A DNA stretch of 64,000 nucleotides, from positions 36,837-100,836 of the forward strand of contig CAIJGA010000020.1 in assembly GCA_903820085.1 (NCBI GenBank). The letters are read 5' to 3'. Position numbers and translations under genes: made by a program. Position 1 is the stretch's first letter. Every line of letters begins with the position of its first letter. Positions 8,400-18,024 of this stretch are shown here, one piece after another. The notes under the pieces were generated by a model. That model was not told the origin of the DNA. It saw only the letters and a program-made list of their open reading frames with translations, and did no database searches. The stretch comes from an uncultured Chlorobiaceae bacterium (lineage in GTDB: Bacteria > Bacteroidota > Chlorobiia > Chlorobiales > Chlorobiaceae).

Positions 8400-9527
8400 G
8401 TGTCATTAATGGACAATAATATGCAAGTATCGGAACCTATGGACGACGAAATAAACCTCCTTGACCTCGCCATCACCCTTGCCAAACACAAAAAACTCAT
8501 CCTCGGAGCCCCACTGGTTGCAGCCATAGTTGCCACAATCTTCAGCCTCTTCAGCCCCAACATCTACACCGCTGATACCAAGATACTTCCCCGCCAGTCA
8601 CCGTCAGGCGCGGTATCGGCCGACATCAAAAATCCTACCGAACTCTTTGTTGAGATGTTGAAAAGCCGGATGCTGCAGAACGAGATGATCAGGCGATTCA
8701 ACCTGCAGGCAGCTTACGAAACCAAAACACCCGGCACAACACTCCAGGCACTTTCAGCAGCAACCACCGTAAAAGTGGATAAAGACGGCATCATAGCAAT
8801 CTCCGTTGACGACAAGAACCCCCAGCGCGCAGCACAGCTTGCAAACGGTTACGTTGATGAGTTGCAGCGTATGACACAGCTCGCTGACGTTAGCGGAGCC
8901 TCACAGCGTCGCATTTTCTACGAAAAACAGCTCCAGCAGGCAAAGCAAAGCCTTGGCGATGCTGAAATCGCCATGAAGCAACTTCAAGAAAAGAGCGGAC
9001 CAATCCAGCTTAATGCCCAAGCGGAAGCATTTGTCAGGGCGAGTGCCGAATTGAAATCTCAGATAGCCATGAAAGAGGCTGAACTTGGCGCCATGCGCAC
9101 CTTTGCTGCCGGCAACAACCCCGACAGTATCCAGCAACTGTTGGAAAAGCTGCGCGAAGAGTTTTCCAGGATGGATGCCGAAATGGTCATAACCGCCAAA
9201 ATCCCTGAAGCAGGGCTCGAATACATTCGCAAAACCTGCGACATCAAATATGCCGAAACCATCTACAAACTGCTCTCAAAACAGTTCGAAATGGCCAAAA
9301 TTGATGATGCGTTTGGAGGTTCAGTCGTTCAGGTAGTCGACAAGGCCATTGCCCCCGAACAACATTCAAAACCAAAGCGCAGCAAAAATATCTTGCTTGT
9401 CGCTGTAGCAGCCGGATTTCTCGCCATACTCTGGGCATTCATAACCGAAGCCCTTCAAAACGTAAAAATAGACGCCAAAACCCAAACCCGGCTCAACACC
9501 CTTAAAAACTACCTTCGCTGGAACTGA
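8400..9527 (+). CDS. Wzz-like chain-length determinant protein
   Basis: A 375-residue polysaccharide co-polymerase of the Wzz/GumC type. It has an N-terminal transmembrane segment (about residues 36-55), a long, mostly helical periplasmic region rich in Gln, Glu and Ala (about 60-325), and a second transmembrane segment (about 333-352) preceded by a short basic turn. There is no cytoplasmic tyrosine-kinase domain. It probably sets the length of the polymer made by the locus. The start may be GTG at 8400 or ATG at 8409 or 8421; none has a strong ribosome-binding site. It follows the WecA-like gene by 24 bp. Confidence 0.85.
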   Translation: MSLMDNNMQVSEPMDDEINLLDLAITLAKHKKLILGAPLVAAIVATIFSLFSPNIYTADTKILPRQSPSGAVSADIKNPTELFVEMLKSRMLQNEMIRRFNLQAAYETKTPGTTLQALSAATTVKVDKDGIIAISVDDKNPQRAAQLANGYVDELQRMTQLADVSGASQRRIFYEKQLQQAKQSLGDAEIAMKQLQEKSGPIQLNAQAEAFVRASAELKSQIAMKEAELGAMRTFAAGNNPDSIQQLLEKLREEFSRMDAEMVITAKIPEAGLEYIRKTCDIKYAETIYKLLSKQFEMAKIDDAFGGSVVQVVDKAIAPEQHSKPKRSKNILLVAVAAGFLAILWAFITEALQNVKIDAKTQTRLNTLKNYLRWN

Positions 9528-9618
9528 AATTTAGCCGCACCACCCACCGACCACTAAATCGTAAACACCCTACGGGCTGGCTTCTCCCGCCCTCTACCAA
9601 TCCCATTCTGATAATCAG

Positions 9619-11436
9619 TTGAACCCAACTCCCTCCATAACAACGCTGCTCAAGCGCCTCTGGCACCACATCAGCCCAAGGCGGCGGGCACAATTCGGGC
9701 TGTTGCTCGTCCTGATGGTTGGCGCATCGTTTGCCGAAATCCTCAGCATCGGAGCCGTTCTTCCGTTTATTGCCGTGCTTACCTCACCTGAGCGGATATT
9801 CCGTCTCCCCGCAGCGCAGCCTTACATCCAGGCCGCGGGCATAACGAGCGCCACCCAACTGCTGCTGCCGCTCACCATCACCTTCGGCGTTGCCGCCCTG
9901 CTCTCCGGTGCCATGCGGCTTCTCCTCCTCTGGACCAGCACACGCCTCTCCTATGCAACAGGGGCTGACCTCAGCATCAGCATCTACCGCCGCACCCTCT
10001 ACCAGCCCTACGCCGTACACGTTGCCCGCAACAGCAGCGAAGTCATCAACGGCATCTCAGGTAAAGCCAACAGTGTTATCGACAATATTATCCTGCCGAT
10101 TACAACACTCATCAGCTCCAGCATCATGCTGCTCGCCATCCTTATCGCCCTCTTGTCGGTCGACCCCATCATCGCTCTTGCCGCCTTTGGCGGCTTTGGG
10201 CTTATCTACGCTGGCATCATCAAACTCACACAAAACCAGCAGTTGCTCAACAGCCAGTGCATCGCCCGTGAATCCACACAGGTCATCAAATCCCTGCAAG
10301 AAGGGCTTGGCGGCATACGCGACGTCCTGATCGACAGCAGCCAGGGCGCCTACTGTCAGGTTTATCGCAACGCCGACCACCTCTTGCGCAAAGCACAGGG
10401 GAATAACCTGTTTATAGGCTTAAGTCCTCGATACGGCATCGAAGCACTTGGCATGATGCTCATCGCCCTGCTGGCTTATGCGCTTTCGCAGCAACCCCAT
10501 GGCATTGCCAAGGCAATTCCTGTGCTCGGAGCTTTTGCCCTCGGTGCTCAGCGTCTGCTGCCCGTACTCCAAGGCGCTTACTACTCCTGGTCAACCATCC
10601 AGGGGGGGCAGGTCTCGCTGCAGGATACACTTGAACTGCTCGATCAGCCTCTGCCCGACTATGTCGATCAGCCACCAGACCTACCACTGCCGTTTAGCCA
10701 GCAGATCAATCTGAACAACCTCTCGTTCCGTTACAGTGCGCAAACGCCCCTGGTGCTCAGCAACCTTAACCTGGCGATAGCAAAAGGGAGCCGCATCGGC
10801 TTCATCGGTGTCACCGGCAGCGGCAAAAGCACCCTGCTCGATATCATTATGGGCCTCCTGCAACCCACAGAGGGCGATATCGAAATTGACGCACAACCCC
10901 TAAGTGTAGCCAACAACCGGGCATGGCAGGCGCACATTGCGCACGTGCCCCAAGCCATTTTCCTTGCCGACAGCACCATCGAAGAAAACATAGCCTTTGG
11001 CATACCAAAAGCGAAGATCGACCACACCCGTGTCAGGCAAGCTGCACGTCAGGCACAAATTGCCGACATCATCGAAAGCTGGCCAAAAAAGTACCAAACC
11101 AATGTTGGTGAACGCGGCATCCGCCTCTCCGGAGGACAGCGCCAGCGGATCGGCATCGCTCGCGCACTCTACAAACAAGCCAACGTCATCATTTTCGATG
11201 AAGCCACCAGCGCCCTCGACAACGAAACCGAACAGGCCGTAATGCATGCAATCGAAAGCCTTGGCGAAGACCTTACAGTCCTCATCATTGCCCACCGGCT
11301 CACAACTTTGAAAAACTGCACACAGATAGTGGAACTGGCCGACGGGGGGATCAAACGCATCGGTACTTATCAGGAGATCATAACCAACGTAAGGGCGGGC
11401 AACTCTGCCGCTCCGCAACCTTCCGTGTTGTGGTGA
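9619..11436 (+). CDS. PglK/MsbA-like ABC exporter (permease plus ATPase)
   Basis: A 605-residue half-size ABC exporter with six N-terminal membrane helices (about 20-320) fused to a nucleotide-binding domain. The domain is complete: Walker A GVTGSGKST near 397, signature LSGGQRQR near 504, Walker [13 protein letters not shown] near 525 and the AHRL switch His near 558. The family includes PglK, which flips lipid-linked oligosaccharide, and MsbA. Since no Wzx is found in the window, it is the best flippase candidate. The start is TTG. A closely matching copy of part of its ATPase domain (from 10964 on) occurs as a truncated fragment at about 32202-32620. Confidence 0.9.
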   Translation: MNPTPSITTLLKRLWHHISPRRRAQFGLLLVLMVGASFAEILSIGAVLPFIAVLTSPERIFRLPAAQPYIQAAGITSATQLLLPLTITFGVAALLSGAMRLLLLWTSTRLSYATGADLSISIYRRTLYQPYAVHVARNSSEVINGISGKANSVIDNIILPITTLISSSIMLLAILIALLSVDPIIALAAFGGFGLIYAGIIKLTQNQQLLNSQCIARESTQVIKSLQEGLGGIRDVLIDSSQGAYCQVYRNADHLLRKAQGNNLFIGLSPRYGIEALGMMLIALLAYALSQQPHGIAKAIPVLGAFALGAQRLLPVLQGAYYSWSTIQGGQVSLQDTLELLDQPLPDYVDQPPDLPLPFSQQINLNNLSFRYSAQTPLVLSNLNLAIAKGSRIGFIGVTGSGKSTLLDIIMGLLQPTEGDIEIDAQPLSVANNRAWQAHIAHVPQAIFLADSTIEENIAFGIPKAKIDHTRVRQAARQAQIADIIESWPKKYQTNVGERGIRLSGGQRQRIGIARALYKQANVIIFDEATSALDNETEQAVMHAIESLGEDLTVLIIAHRLTTLKNCTQIVELADGGIKRIGTYQEIITNVRAGNSAAPQPSVLW

Positions 11437-11498
11437 ATACTATCACCCGATAAGGTGCTGCCTTTCCTTTCGTAATAACTAAGTTGGTTAGAAATTAT

Positions 11499-13040
11499 AT
11501 GGACGCCCTGTTCGTTAATCCAGACTCCTCAGCTCAAGCCTATCAGGATCTGGCAAAAGTTTATTCAGCCATAGAACCACCAACATGGGCGCTGCTTTTG
11601 GCTGAATCCTGCAGGGCAAAGAATTTCAGTGTAGGTATTCTTGATTGTGACGCTGAAAGATTGACTCTGGAGCGGTCCGTTAAAAGAGTTGATGAGTTGC
11701 GACCTCGTCTGGTGGTTTTTGTCCTTTACGGCCAGAATCCTAACTCTGGAACGACAAGCATGATTGGCGCATTAACATTGGCTAAGGCTCTCAAAGAACA
11801 GCATCCTCAGTTTAAGATTTGTTTTGTTGGATCACACGTTAGTGCTTTGCCGTATGAAGTGCTCGTTCATGACTGTGTTGATATTGTGCTTCTTAATGAG
11901 GGTGTCTACGCCCTGCATAATCTTCTTCGAAGCAATCTCAATGAGGATTTGCAGCATATTAAGGGAATTGGTTACAAGAAACCAGGATTGTCGGGCCATA
12001 CAATCTCGTTAATTAACCCTCCCCAGTGTGTTGTTCCTCAAGAACGGATGGATCAGGATCTGCCTGGATATGCGTGGGATCTACTTCCTTACAAGGAAAA
12101 GCCGCTTGACCTTTATCGCGCACATTTCTGGCATGCTGAGTTTGACCATGCAAAACGAACTCCCTTTGCAGCTATCTATACCTCTCTCGGATGTAATTTC
12201 GGTTGCGATTTTTGTATGATTAACATCATCAACAGGGTCGATAATGGTGATGAAATAAGTGCCGCTGACTCACGGGGGATGCGTTTCTGGAGTCCCGAAT
12301 GGGTAAGGCGCGAGATGCGAAAACTTGCCGATATGGGAGTTCGCACCTTGCGCATCAGCGATGAAATGTTTTTTTTCAACCGTAAATACTATGAGCCAAT
12401 TCTTCAGAATATTATCGACGAAGATTTTGGCTTTAATATGTGGAGCTATTCACGAGTAGATACTGTGCGGCGAGATGCTCTTGATCTTTTTAAAAAGGCG
12501 GGTGTCAACTGGTTGGCTCTTGGAGTTGAAGCAGGCAATCAGTCTGTACGAAAAGAGGTATCCAAAGGATCATTCAAAGATGTCAATATCCGTGAAATAT
12601 GCAGCACCATCAACGATGCAGGCATAAACATTATCAGTAACTATATATTTGGCTTTCCAGACGACACACTGTCAACCATGCAGGAAACATTGGATTTGGC
12701 ACTCGAACTCAACACGGAAATGGCCAATATGTATCCATGTCAAGCATTGCCAGGAAGTCCTATTTATAATACTGCAAAAAAACGTGCATGGGCACTTCCT
12801 GATTCCTATGAGGGATATGCCTTTTTGTCCTATGAAAGCCAACCATTGCCTACGAAGTACGTAAGTTCAGCCGATGTGCTAAAATTTCGCGATGATGCCT
12901 GGCAGACATACTTTACTAATCCAGCTTACCTTGGGCTTGTGGAACGAACGTTTGGATCACAAGAAAGGAAAAATATTGAACTTATGGCAAGCATTCCCCT
13001 CAAGCGCAGGTTGTTAGTTAGTAAAGAAAGATCCTTATGA
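11499..13040 (+). CDS. B12-binding-type radical SAM protein
   Basis: About 513 residues. The N-terminal 150 residues have the shape of a cobalamin-binding domain (NPDSSAQAY..., a GSHVSALP turn and a LNEGVYAL strand). A radical SAM core follows, with the cluster motif CNFGCDFC (C232, C236, C239) and a long TIM-barrel region with LGVEAGNQSVRKEVSKG. Such enzymes often perform methylations or rearrangements on unactivated carbons. The ATG at 11499 matches the usual family start; an in-frame TTG at 11484 is possible. Its stop overlaps the GHMP kinase start, so it belongs to the same sugar module. Its substrate cannot be told from sequence. Confidence 0.85.
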   Translation: MDALFVNPDSSAQAYQDLAKVYSAIEPPTWALLLAESCRAKNFSVGILDCDAERLTLERSVKRVDELRPRLVVFVLYGQNPNSGTTSMIGALTLAKALKEQHPQFKICFVGSHVSALPYEVLVHDCVDIVLLNEGVYALHNLLRSNLNEDLQHIKGIGYKKPGLSGHTISLINPPQCVVPQERMDQDLPGYAWDLLPYKEKPLDLYRAHFWHAEFDHAKRTPFAAIYTSLGCNFGCDFCMINIINRVDNGDEISAADSRGMRFWSPEWVRREMRKLADMGVRTLRISDEMFFFNRKYYEPILQNIIDEDFGFNMWSYSRVDTVRRDALDLFKKAGVNWLALGVEAGNQSVRKEVSKGSFKDVNIREICSTINDAGINIISNYIFGFPDDTLSTMQETLDLALELNTEMANMYPCQALPGSPIYNTAKKRAWALPDSYEGYAFLSYESQPLPTKYVSSADVLKFRDDAWQTYFTNPAYLGLVERTFGSQERKNIELMASIPLKRRLLVSKERSL

Positions 13041-14032
13041 TTATTACGCGCACACCATATAGAATCTCTTTTTTCGGGGGCGGCACCGATTACCCTGGCT
13101 GGTACCGTGAACATGAAGGTGCAGTTCTGGCAACAACGATTAACAAGTACTGTTATATCACTTGTCGTCGTTTACCGCCCTTTTTTGAACACAAGCATCG
13201 CATTGTCTACTCCTGTATTGAGAGTGTGCGGGATATCGATGAAATTAAACATCCTGCTGTTCGAGCAGTTTTAAATTGGGCAAAGGTTGTCGATGGTTTA
13301 GAAATTCATCATGACGGGGATTTGCCTGCAAGGTCCGGTCTTGGATCCAGTTCGGCATTTACTGTCGGGCTGGTGCATGCTCTTCAGGGCTTGAATGGGC
13401 AGATGGCAAGTCAACAAAGTCTGGCTAAAAACGCTATTCATATTGAACAGAACATCATTGGCGAGAACGTCGGGTCACAGGATCAGATATCAGCGGCATA
13501 CGGGGGGTTAAACCGTATTGATTTTCATCGTAATGACTCTTTTGATGTGACCCCAATTATCATTCCCGGTCACCGCCGTGAAGAACTTCATTCTCATCTC
13601 ATGTTATGCTTTACGGGCTTTTCCCGTATTGCCGATGAAATCGCAAAATCCCAGATTGATAATTTCAAAAATCGCGAACCAGAACTGAAGCGTATGAGAG
13701 AGATGGTTGATGAGGCCATTTCTATTCTTGCCAGTAGTAACGTAACTATTGATGATTTCGGAAAACTGCTTGCCGACAGTTGGAAGTATAAACGAAGCCT
13801 CTCAGAGCGGGTATCAACCCCGGAAATAGATCATATATACGATAAAGCGTTGCGCTGTGGGGCAATCGGAGGTAAGATTCTTGGTGCTGGTGGAGGGGGC
13901 TTTATGTTGCTTTTCGCTAAACCAGAAAGACATCCTGAAATCCGTGAGCGGCTTAAAAGCTTGGTTCATGTTTCGTTCAATTTTGAAGATGCCGGCAGTC
14001 GTGTTGTGCTCTATCAACCTAACGGGTTGTAA
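13037..14032 (+). CDS. HddA-like GHMP sugar kinase
   Basis: A 331-residue GHMP-superfamily kinase most like D-glycero-D-manno-heptose 7-phosphate kinase (HddA). Motifs are GGGTDYPGW (14-22), the ATP loop LPARSGLGSSS (96-106) and a glycine-rich ILGAGGGGFMLLF near the C-terminus. It overlaps the preceding radical SAM gene as ATGA. With the HddC-like nucleotidyltransferase at 17039 and GmhA-like genes it would form the GDP-D-glycero-D-manno-heptose route. Related GHMP kinases act on other sugars (for example L-fucose), so the substrate is inferred from context. Confidence 0.85.
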   Translation: MIITRTPYRISFFGGGTDYPGWYREHEGAVLATTINKYCYITCRRLPPFFEHKHRIVYSCIESVRDIDEIKHPAVRAVLNWAKVVDGLEIHHDGDLPARSGLGSSSAFTVGLVHALQGLNGQMASQQSLAKNAIHIEQNIIGENVGSQDQISAAYGGLNRIDFHRNDSFDVTPIIIPGHRREELHSHLMLCFTGFSRIADEIAKSQIDNFKNREPELKRMREMVDEAISILASSNVTIDDFGKLLADSWKYKRSLSERVSTPEIDHIYDKALRCGAIGGKILGAGGGGFMLLFAKPERHPEIRERLKSLVHVSFNFEDAGSRVVLYQPNGL

Positions 14033-14064
14033 GCGATGAATAAAAAGACAATATTTATACTGCT

Positions 14065-14889
14065 GTGCACTTGAACGATAATTCTGTTGATCTGCGTAAA
14101 AAAGCGCATTGGGTATGGCGAGAGACCTTGGCTATACATCGTCGCACGCCTGAAACCCGACTTGCCTCATCCCTCTCTCCTATTGAGCTATTTGTAGCGC
14201 TCTATTATGGCGGAATTATAAGATTCGATGCAAAGAATCCCTATGCAGAGGGAAGAGATCGTTGTATTATCAGCAAAGGGCATGGTTCGATAAGTATGTA
14301 TCCCATCTTTGCCGATTTGGGCTTTTTTCCTGTTGAGGAATTGCAACGGGTATGTCAAACAGGAAGTTTTCTTGGCGGGATACCCGATCCCGTAATTCCA
14401 GGCTATGAAACCGTTAATGGTTCATTGGGGCATGGGTTGGGCGTTGGTTCTGGAATTGCATTGGCACTGAAACGCAAGCAAAGTGAGCGAAGTGTCTTTG
14501 TTGTCGTTGGTGATGGCGAACTTCATGAGGGTGCGAACTGGGAGGCTATCATGTTTGCTTCTCAACATCGGCTCGATAATCTTAATCTGATTGTTGATAA
14601 TAACGGCATCAGTATGCTTGGCTATACGGATGAAATTGTTTCTCATGGTCAGCTTTCAGCGCGTCTGGTGGCCTTTGGCTGGGACTGTTTTGACGTTGAC
14701 GGTCATGATGTCATTGCCGTGCAACAAGCATTGACGCAGATGAAAATAAAGCAGGAAGGAAAACCAAAAGCTTTGATAGCAAGGACATTGAAAGGTCATG
14801 GAGTTCCCGGATTAGAGAATGCACCTCTTTCGCATATTATCAACCCCAAAAGAGAGCTGATTGATGCTCTCCTGGAGCAGAATCCATGA
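14065..14889 (+). CDS. Split transketolase, N-terminal (ThDP-binding) subunit, first copy
   Basis: A 274-residue protein matching the N-terminal third of transketolase. The thiamine diphosphate motif runs from GDG (149-151) to NN (179-180), and the substrate-loop histidines ISKGHGS (69-75) and NGSLGHGLG (118-126) are present. The start is GTG at 14065, with TTG at 14071 an alternative; neither has a good ribosome-binding site. Its stop overlaps the next start as ATGA, so the two halves are made together. Its place between a heptose kinase and a deoxysugar dehydratase suggests ketol transfer to or from a sugar of the glycan pathway rather than central metabolism. Confidence 0.9.
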   Translation: MHLNDNSVDLRKKAHWVWRETLAIHRRTPETRLASSLSPIELFVALYYGGIIRFDAKNPYAEGRDRCIISKGHGSISMYPIFADLGFFPVEELQRVCQTGSFLGGIPDPVIPGYETVNGSLGHGLGVGSGIALALKRKQSERSVFVVVGDGELHEGANWEAIMFASQHRLDNLNLIVDNNGISMLGYTDEIVSHGQLSARLVAFGWDCFDVDGHDVIAVQQALTQMKIKQEGKPKALIARTLKGHGVPGLENAPLSHIINPKRELIDALLEQNP

Positions 14890-15851
14890 GCGAAAAGCCT
14901 CTTGCCATGCGAGACGCTTTGCTCGGCCGTATATGGAGAGCTATGGCGGATAATCATAAGATCTTTTTTACCTGTGCAGACTTTGGGTCTCCAGTCCTCG
15001 ATAAAATCAGATCTGATTTTCCTGATCGGTTTGTCAATGTTGGTATTGCTGAACAGAATCTCATCAATGTCTCTGCCGGTTTAGCACTCGAAGGATATAC
15101 GGTTTTTGCTTATGCCATCGCCCCGTTCATCACTATGCGATGCTATGAACAGATTCGGGTTAATCTGGCACTCCTTTCTGAAGTACGCCCCATGAATGTC
15201 AATCTTATTGGTGTTGGCGCAGGGTATAGCTATGTGGTGTCAGGCCCTACGCACCAGTGTTATGAAGACATTACGCTGATGCGGGCCTTGCCAAATTTTC
15301 AGGTGTTATCTCCGGCAGATCATGTGACTGCGGCTTCCTTGTTTGATCGTTGTATCAGTAAAATGGGGTCAAAATACCTTCGTCTTGATGCTCAAGTGCT
15401 TCCTGCCCTCTATCAAGAATCTCTTCCCGATCTTGAAACTGGATTTCATATTCATCGTACAGGGAAAACTGTTTGTTTTGTTGCGACGGGCTTCATGCTG
15501 CACACCGCACTTAAAGTAGCAGATAATCTTGAGGCTTTAGGGTTATCAGTCGGGGTGATAGATCTTTTTGACCTCTCAACCTTTTCTGCAGAACGACTTC
15601 ATCAGGCGCTTGCTTCTTTTTCCGGTATCGTCACGCTTGAAGAAGGGTTTCGTGGACGGGGCGGTATGGATGCAATGATGTTTGAATTTATTTCCCGACG
15701 ATGCATAAATGCCAGGATGCTTAATATCGGTGTTGAAGGTGCCTATCGTTTTGAACTTGGCAACCGGACGGAATTGCATGAACAAGTGGGCATTGGACCA
15801 GAAATTGTTCAGCAACAGGTCACCTCTTTTTTGCAATCACTTTCAAATTAA
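14886..15851 (+). CDS. Split transketolase, C-terminal subunit, first copy
   Basis: A 321-residue partner of the preceding gene. It carries the pyrimidine-binding domain with the catalytic-type Glu56 in VGIAEQN and a complete C-terminal transketolase domain (from about residue 190: CFVATGFMLHTALK, then TLEEGFRGRGGMDAM). The heterotetramer formed with the upstream protein should be a full ThDP enzyme. The neighbouring dehydratase makes 4-keto-3-deoxy sugars in characterised relatives, and ThDP enzymes are known to add two-carbon branches to such ketones (YerE in yersiniose synthesis). That role here is inference. Confidence 0.9.
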   Translation: MSEKPLAMRDALLGRIWRAMADNHKIFFTCADFGSPVLDKIRSDFPDRFVNVGIAEQNLINVSAGLALEGYTVFAYAIAPFITMRCYEQIRVNLALLSEVRPMNVNLIGVGAGYSYVVSGPTHQCYEDITLMRALPNFQVLSPADHVTAASLFDRCISKMGSKYLRLDAQVLPALYQESLPDLETGFHIHRTGKTVCFVATGFMLHTALKVADNLEALGLSVGVIDLFDLSTFSAERLHQALASFSGIVTLEEGFRGRGGMDAMMFEFISRRCINARMLNIGVEGAYRFELGNRTELHEQVGIGPEIVQQQVTSFLQSLSN

Positions 15852-15867
15852 TATTGTTGAAAACAAG

Positions 15868-17037
15868 ATGAAATTTCCCCTGATGCGAAACAATATCCTG
15901 CGTGAAGATCTTGACGCAGTGATTGAACATCTCAAGCAGGATGATCCCATACTTACCCATGGCTGCAACGTTCGTGCCTTCGAGTCCGAATGGTCCGAAT
16001 GGCTTGGCCTGAAATACAGTGTTTTTGTCAATTCAGGTGCATCAGCCAATCTTTTAACAATGGCTGTTCTTAAAATTCGGCATCCAGAAGGCGGCGAAGT
16101 TATTACGCCTCCACTGGGTTGGGTTTCAGACGTGGCTTCAGTTCTTCAAAACGGGTTTACCCCGGTTTTTGCAGATATTGACTCTCATACGCTTGCTATG
16201 GATTCGGAACAGATTCTGGCCAAGATAACTGAAAAGACAAAAGCTGTTTTTCTCACCCATGTTCAGGGTTTTGATGGTCTGACCGACAAACTGCTTGATG
16301 AACTTAACCGCCGGAATATCCCTCTTATTGAAGACGTCTGCGAGTCACACGGTGCGACACATCATGGCACCAAACTGGGCAATTTTGGTTGGATATCGAA
16401 CTTTTCCTTTTACTATGCTCACCATATGAGCACCATAGAAGGTGGTATGGTCTGCACCAATGACCCTTTAGTTTACCAACAGGCTCGCATGTTGCGTTCT
16501 CACGGTATGGTTCGTGAAGCAGCTGATCTCTCGATTCGTGAAGCATATCGAATAGAAAATCCTGAGCTGAATCCCGATTTTATCTTTGCTTTTCCAGCCT
16601 ACAACACTCGCAATACAGAGATTGGAGGCATAATGGGACGTAGTCAACTTAAACGGCTTGATCAGGGAGTTAAGCGTAGAACGGAAAACCTGTTGCGATT
16701 CCTGACCCAGATTGATTCGAGCAAGTATCGCACCGATTTTAAGATTGAAGGATCGAGCAACTATGCTTTCAACCTTATATTAAAAGAAGCGGATGATATT
16801 TTGGTAGAACGCCTCATGGAGAAGATGCGTGAATCCGGTGTTGAATTTCGCAGAGGAAGTGCAGGTGGTGGCAATCAAATCCGTCAGCCATATCTAAAAG
16901 GGATTGTTCCTGAAGGTCACCATCTTGATTTCCCTCAAACTGAACATGTCCATTTTTATGGGTTTTACATCGGCAATTTTCCTGATTTAAAGGACGAAGA
17001 AGTCGATGAGCTTTGTGCAATATTGAACGCAGTTTAA
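15868..17037 (+). CDS. ColD/E1-like PLP-dependent sugar 3-dehydratase (DegT/DnrJ fold)
   Basis: A 389-residue DegT/DnrJ/EryC1-family protein. The block FSFYYAHHMSTIEGG (179-193) places His185 where aminotransferases have the PLP-binding Lys. This His replacement is the hallmark of the 3-dehydratases ColD (GDP-4-keto-6-deoxymannose 3-dehydratase) and E1/RfbH. The four-cysteine iron-sulfur motif of E1 is absent, which favours the ColD type. It would remove the C3 hydroxyl of a nucleotide 4-keto sugar. The open frame extends upstream to 15709 inside the transketolase gene, but the ATG at 15868 matches the family start. It lies in line with the HddC-like gene, 1 bp downstream. Confidence 0.85.
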   Translation: MKFPLMRNNILREDLDAVIEHLKQDDPILTHGCNVRAFESEWSEWLGLKYSVFVNSGASANLLTMAVLKIRHPEGGEVITPPLGWVSDVASVLQNGFTPVFADIDSHTLAMDSEQILAKITEKTKAVFLTHVQGFDGLTDKLLDELNRRNIPLIEDVCESHGATHHGTKLGNFGWISNFSFYYAHHMSTIEGGMVCTNDPLVYQQARMLRSHGMVREAADLSIREAYRIENPELNPDFIFAFPAYNTRNTEIGGIMGRSQLKRLDQGVKRRTENLLRFLTQIDSSKYRTDFKIEGSSNYAFNLILKEADDILVERLMEKMRESGVEFRRGSAGGGNQIRQPYLKGIVPEGHHLDFPQTEHVHFYGFYIGNFPDLKDEEVDELCAILNAV

Positions 17038-17038
17038 G

Positions 17039-17749
17039 GTGGGCGTGACAACAGCGATAATTCTAGCAGGTGGCTTGGGGTCAAGGCTCCGCACAACTGT
17101 GCCTGACTTGCCGAAGCCTATGGCGCCGATTGCAGGCCGCCCCTTTCTTGAACACCTGCTTGATTACTGGATTATGCAAGGCATTGACCGATTTATACTC
17201 TCCGTTGGTTATCGGCATGAGATCATCATTGAATATTTTGGTAACAACTATAGAGGTGCGAAACTTGATTACGTCATTGAGTCGAAACCACTCGGTACTG
17301 GGGGTGGCTTTTTGCTCGCGGCAGAAAAAATCGGAAAAGAAGAGTCGTTATTACTTTTGAACGGTGACACATATTTTGCGGTAAATCTGAAAGAGTTGGA
17401 GGAATTTGCTATGGCAAATGATGCTGACTGGTGTTTTTCTCTCTTCAGTACGAAGGAAGAGGGGCGGTATATGGGGATGGGGGTTTCGGCACAAGGCCAG
17501 GTCACTTCACTCCAGGCAGGGGCAACATTTCCGGGCCGCTTGGCAAACGGTGGCGTTTACTTGATTCAGCCACGGGCATTATTAGGGCTCTCGTTTATTG
17601 CTGGAGACAAGGTATCCCTTGAAGATGATATTTTTACTGCCTTCATTGAAAAAGGTAAGCGCTTGTTCGGCTTTGCATGTTTAGGAGCTTTTATTGATAT
17701 CGGTGTACCCAAAGACTATCATCGTGCACAAACCGTGTTGGCACTATAA
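17039..17749 (+). CDS. HddC-like sugar-1-phosphate nucleotidyltransferase
   Basis: A 236-residue nucleotidyltransferase with the N-terminal signature LAGGLGSRLR (9-18), Lys26 in LPKPMAP, a GTGGGF loop and the LNGDTYF metal-site strand. Its size and sequence resemble HddC, the D-glycero-D-manno-heptose 1-phosphate guanylyltransferase, more than RmlA or GalU. It starts with a GTG one base after the preceding stop. With the HddA-like kinase at 13037 and the GmhA remnant that follows, it supports activation of a heptose, although a hexose substrate cannot be excluded. Confidence 0.82.
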   Translation: MGVTTAIILAGGLGSRLRTTVPDLPKPMAPIAGRPFLEHLLDYWIMQGIDRFILSVGYRHEIIIEYFGNNYRGAKLDYVIESKPLGTGGGFLLAAEKIGKEESLLLLNGDTYFAVNLKELEEFAMANDADWCFSLFSTKEEGRYMGMGVSAQGQVTSLQAGATFPGRLANGGVYLIQPRALLGLSFIAGDKVSLEDDIFTAFIEKGKRLFGFACLGAFIDIGVPKDYHRAQTVLAL

Positions 17750-17763
17750 ATCAAGGGACGGTT

Positions 17764-17964
17764 ATGGATACAATTTCTCGCTTAAAGAAAAATATAGAGG
17801 CATCCATAAAGGCTAAAGAAGAGTTGCATGCCGACACAGAGGGTTTGTTGCTTTTTGCATGTGCTGTAGCAGTTGTTATGGACTGCTATAAAAGAGGAGG
17901 TAGAATATACATTGCCGGGAACGGCGGAACAGTCGCTGATGCTCTTAAAACATACGCGTTGTGA
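17764..17964 (+). pseudogene. Truncated phosphoheptose isomerase (gmhA-like) fragment
   Basis: These 66 codons match only the N-terminal part of a GmhA-type SIS-domain isomerase (normally about 190 residues): an N-terminal helix followed by the phosphate-binding strand IYIAGNGGTVADAL, equivalent to GNGGSAADAQH. The reading frame then stops, and no frame of the next 60 bases continues the family sequence. A deletion is therefore more likely than a simple frameshift. It sits where gmhA usually lies in hddA-gmhA-hddC groups. A complete GmhA-like gene at 35106 may supply the function. Confidence 0.75.
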
Positions 17965-18024
17965 ATGTGTTGAAGTGGCGATGTTCGGCGAACAATAATT
18001 TTGATAAACACGATACAAAATAAA

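Noticed and set aside
10602..10608. G7 run in the ABC exporter gene
   Set aside because: Shorter than the other tracts, in a GC-richer gene and in frame; not strong enough to call a switch.
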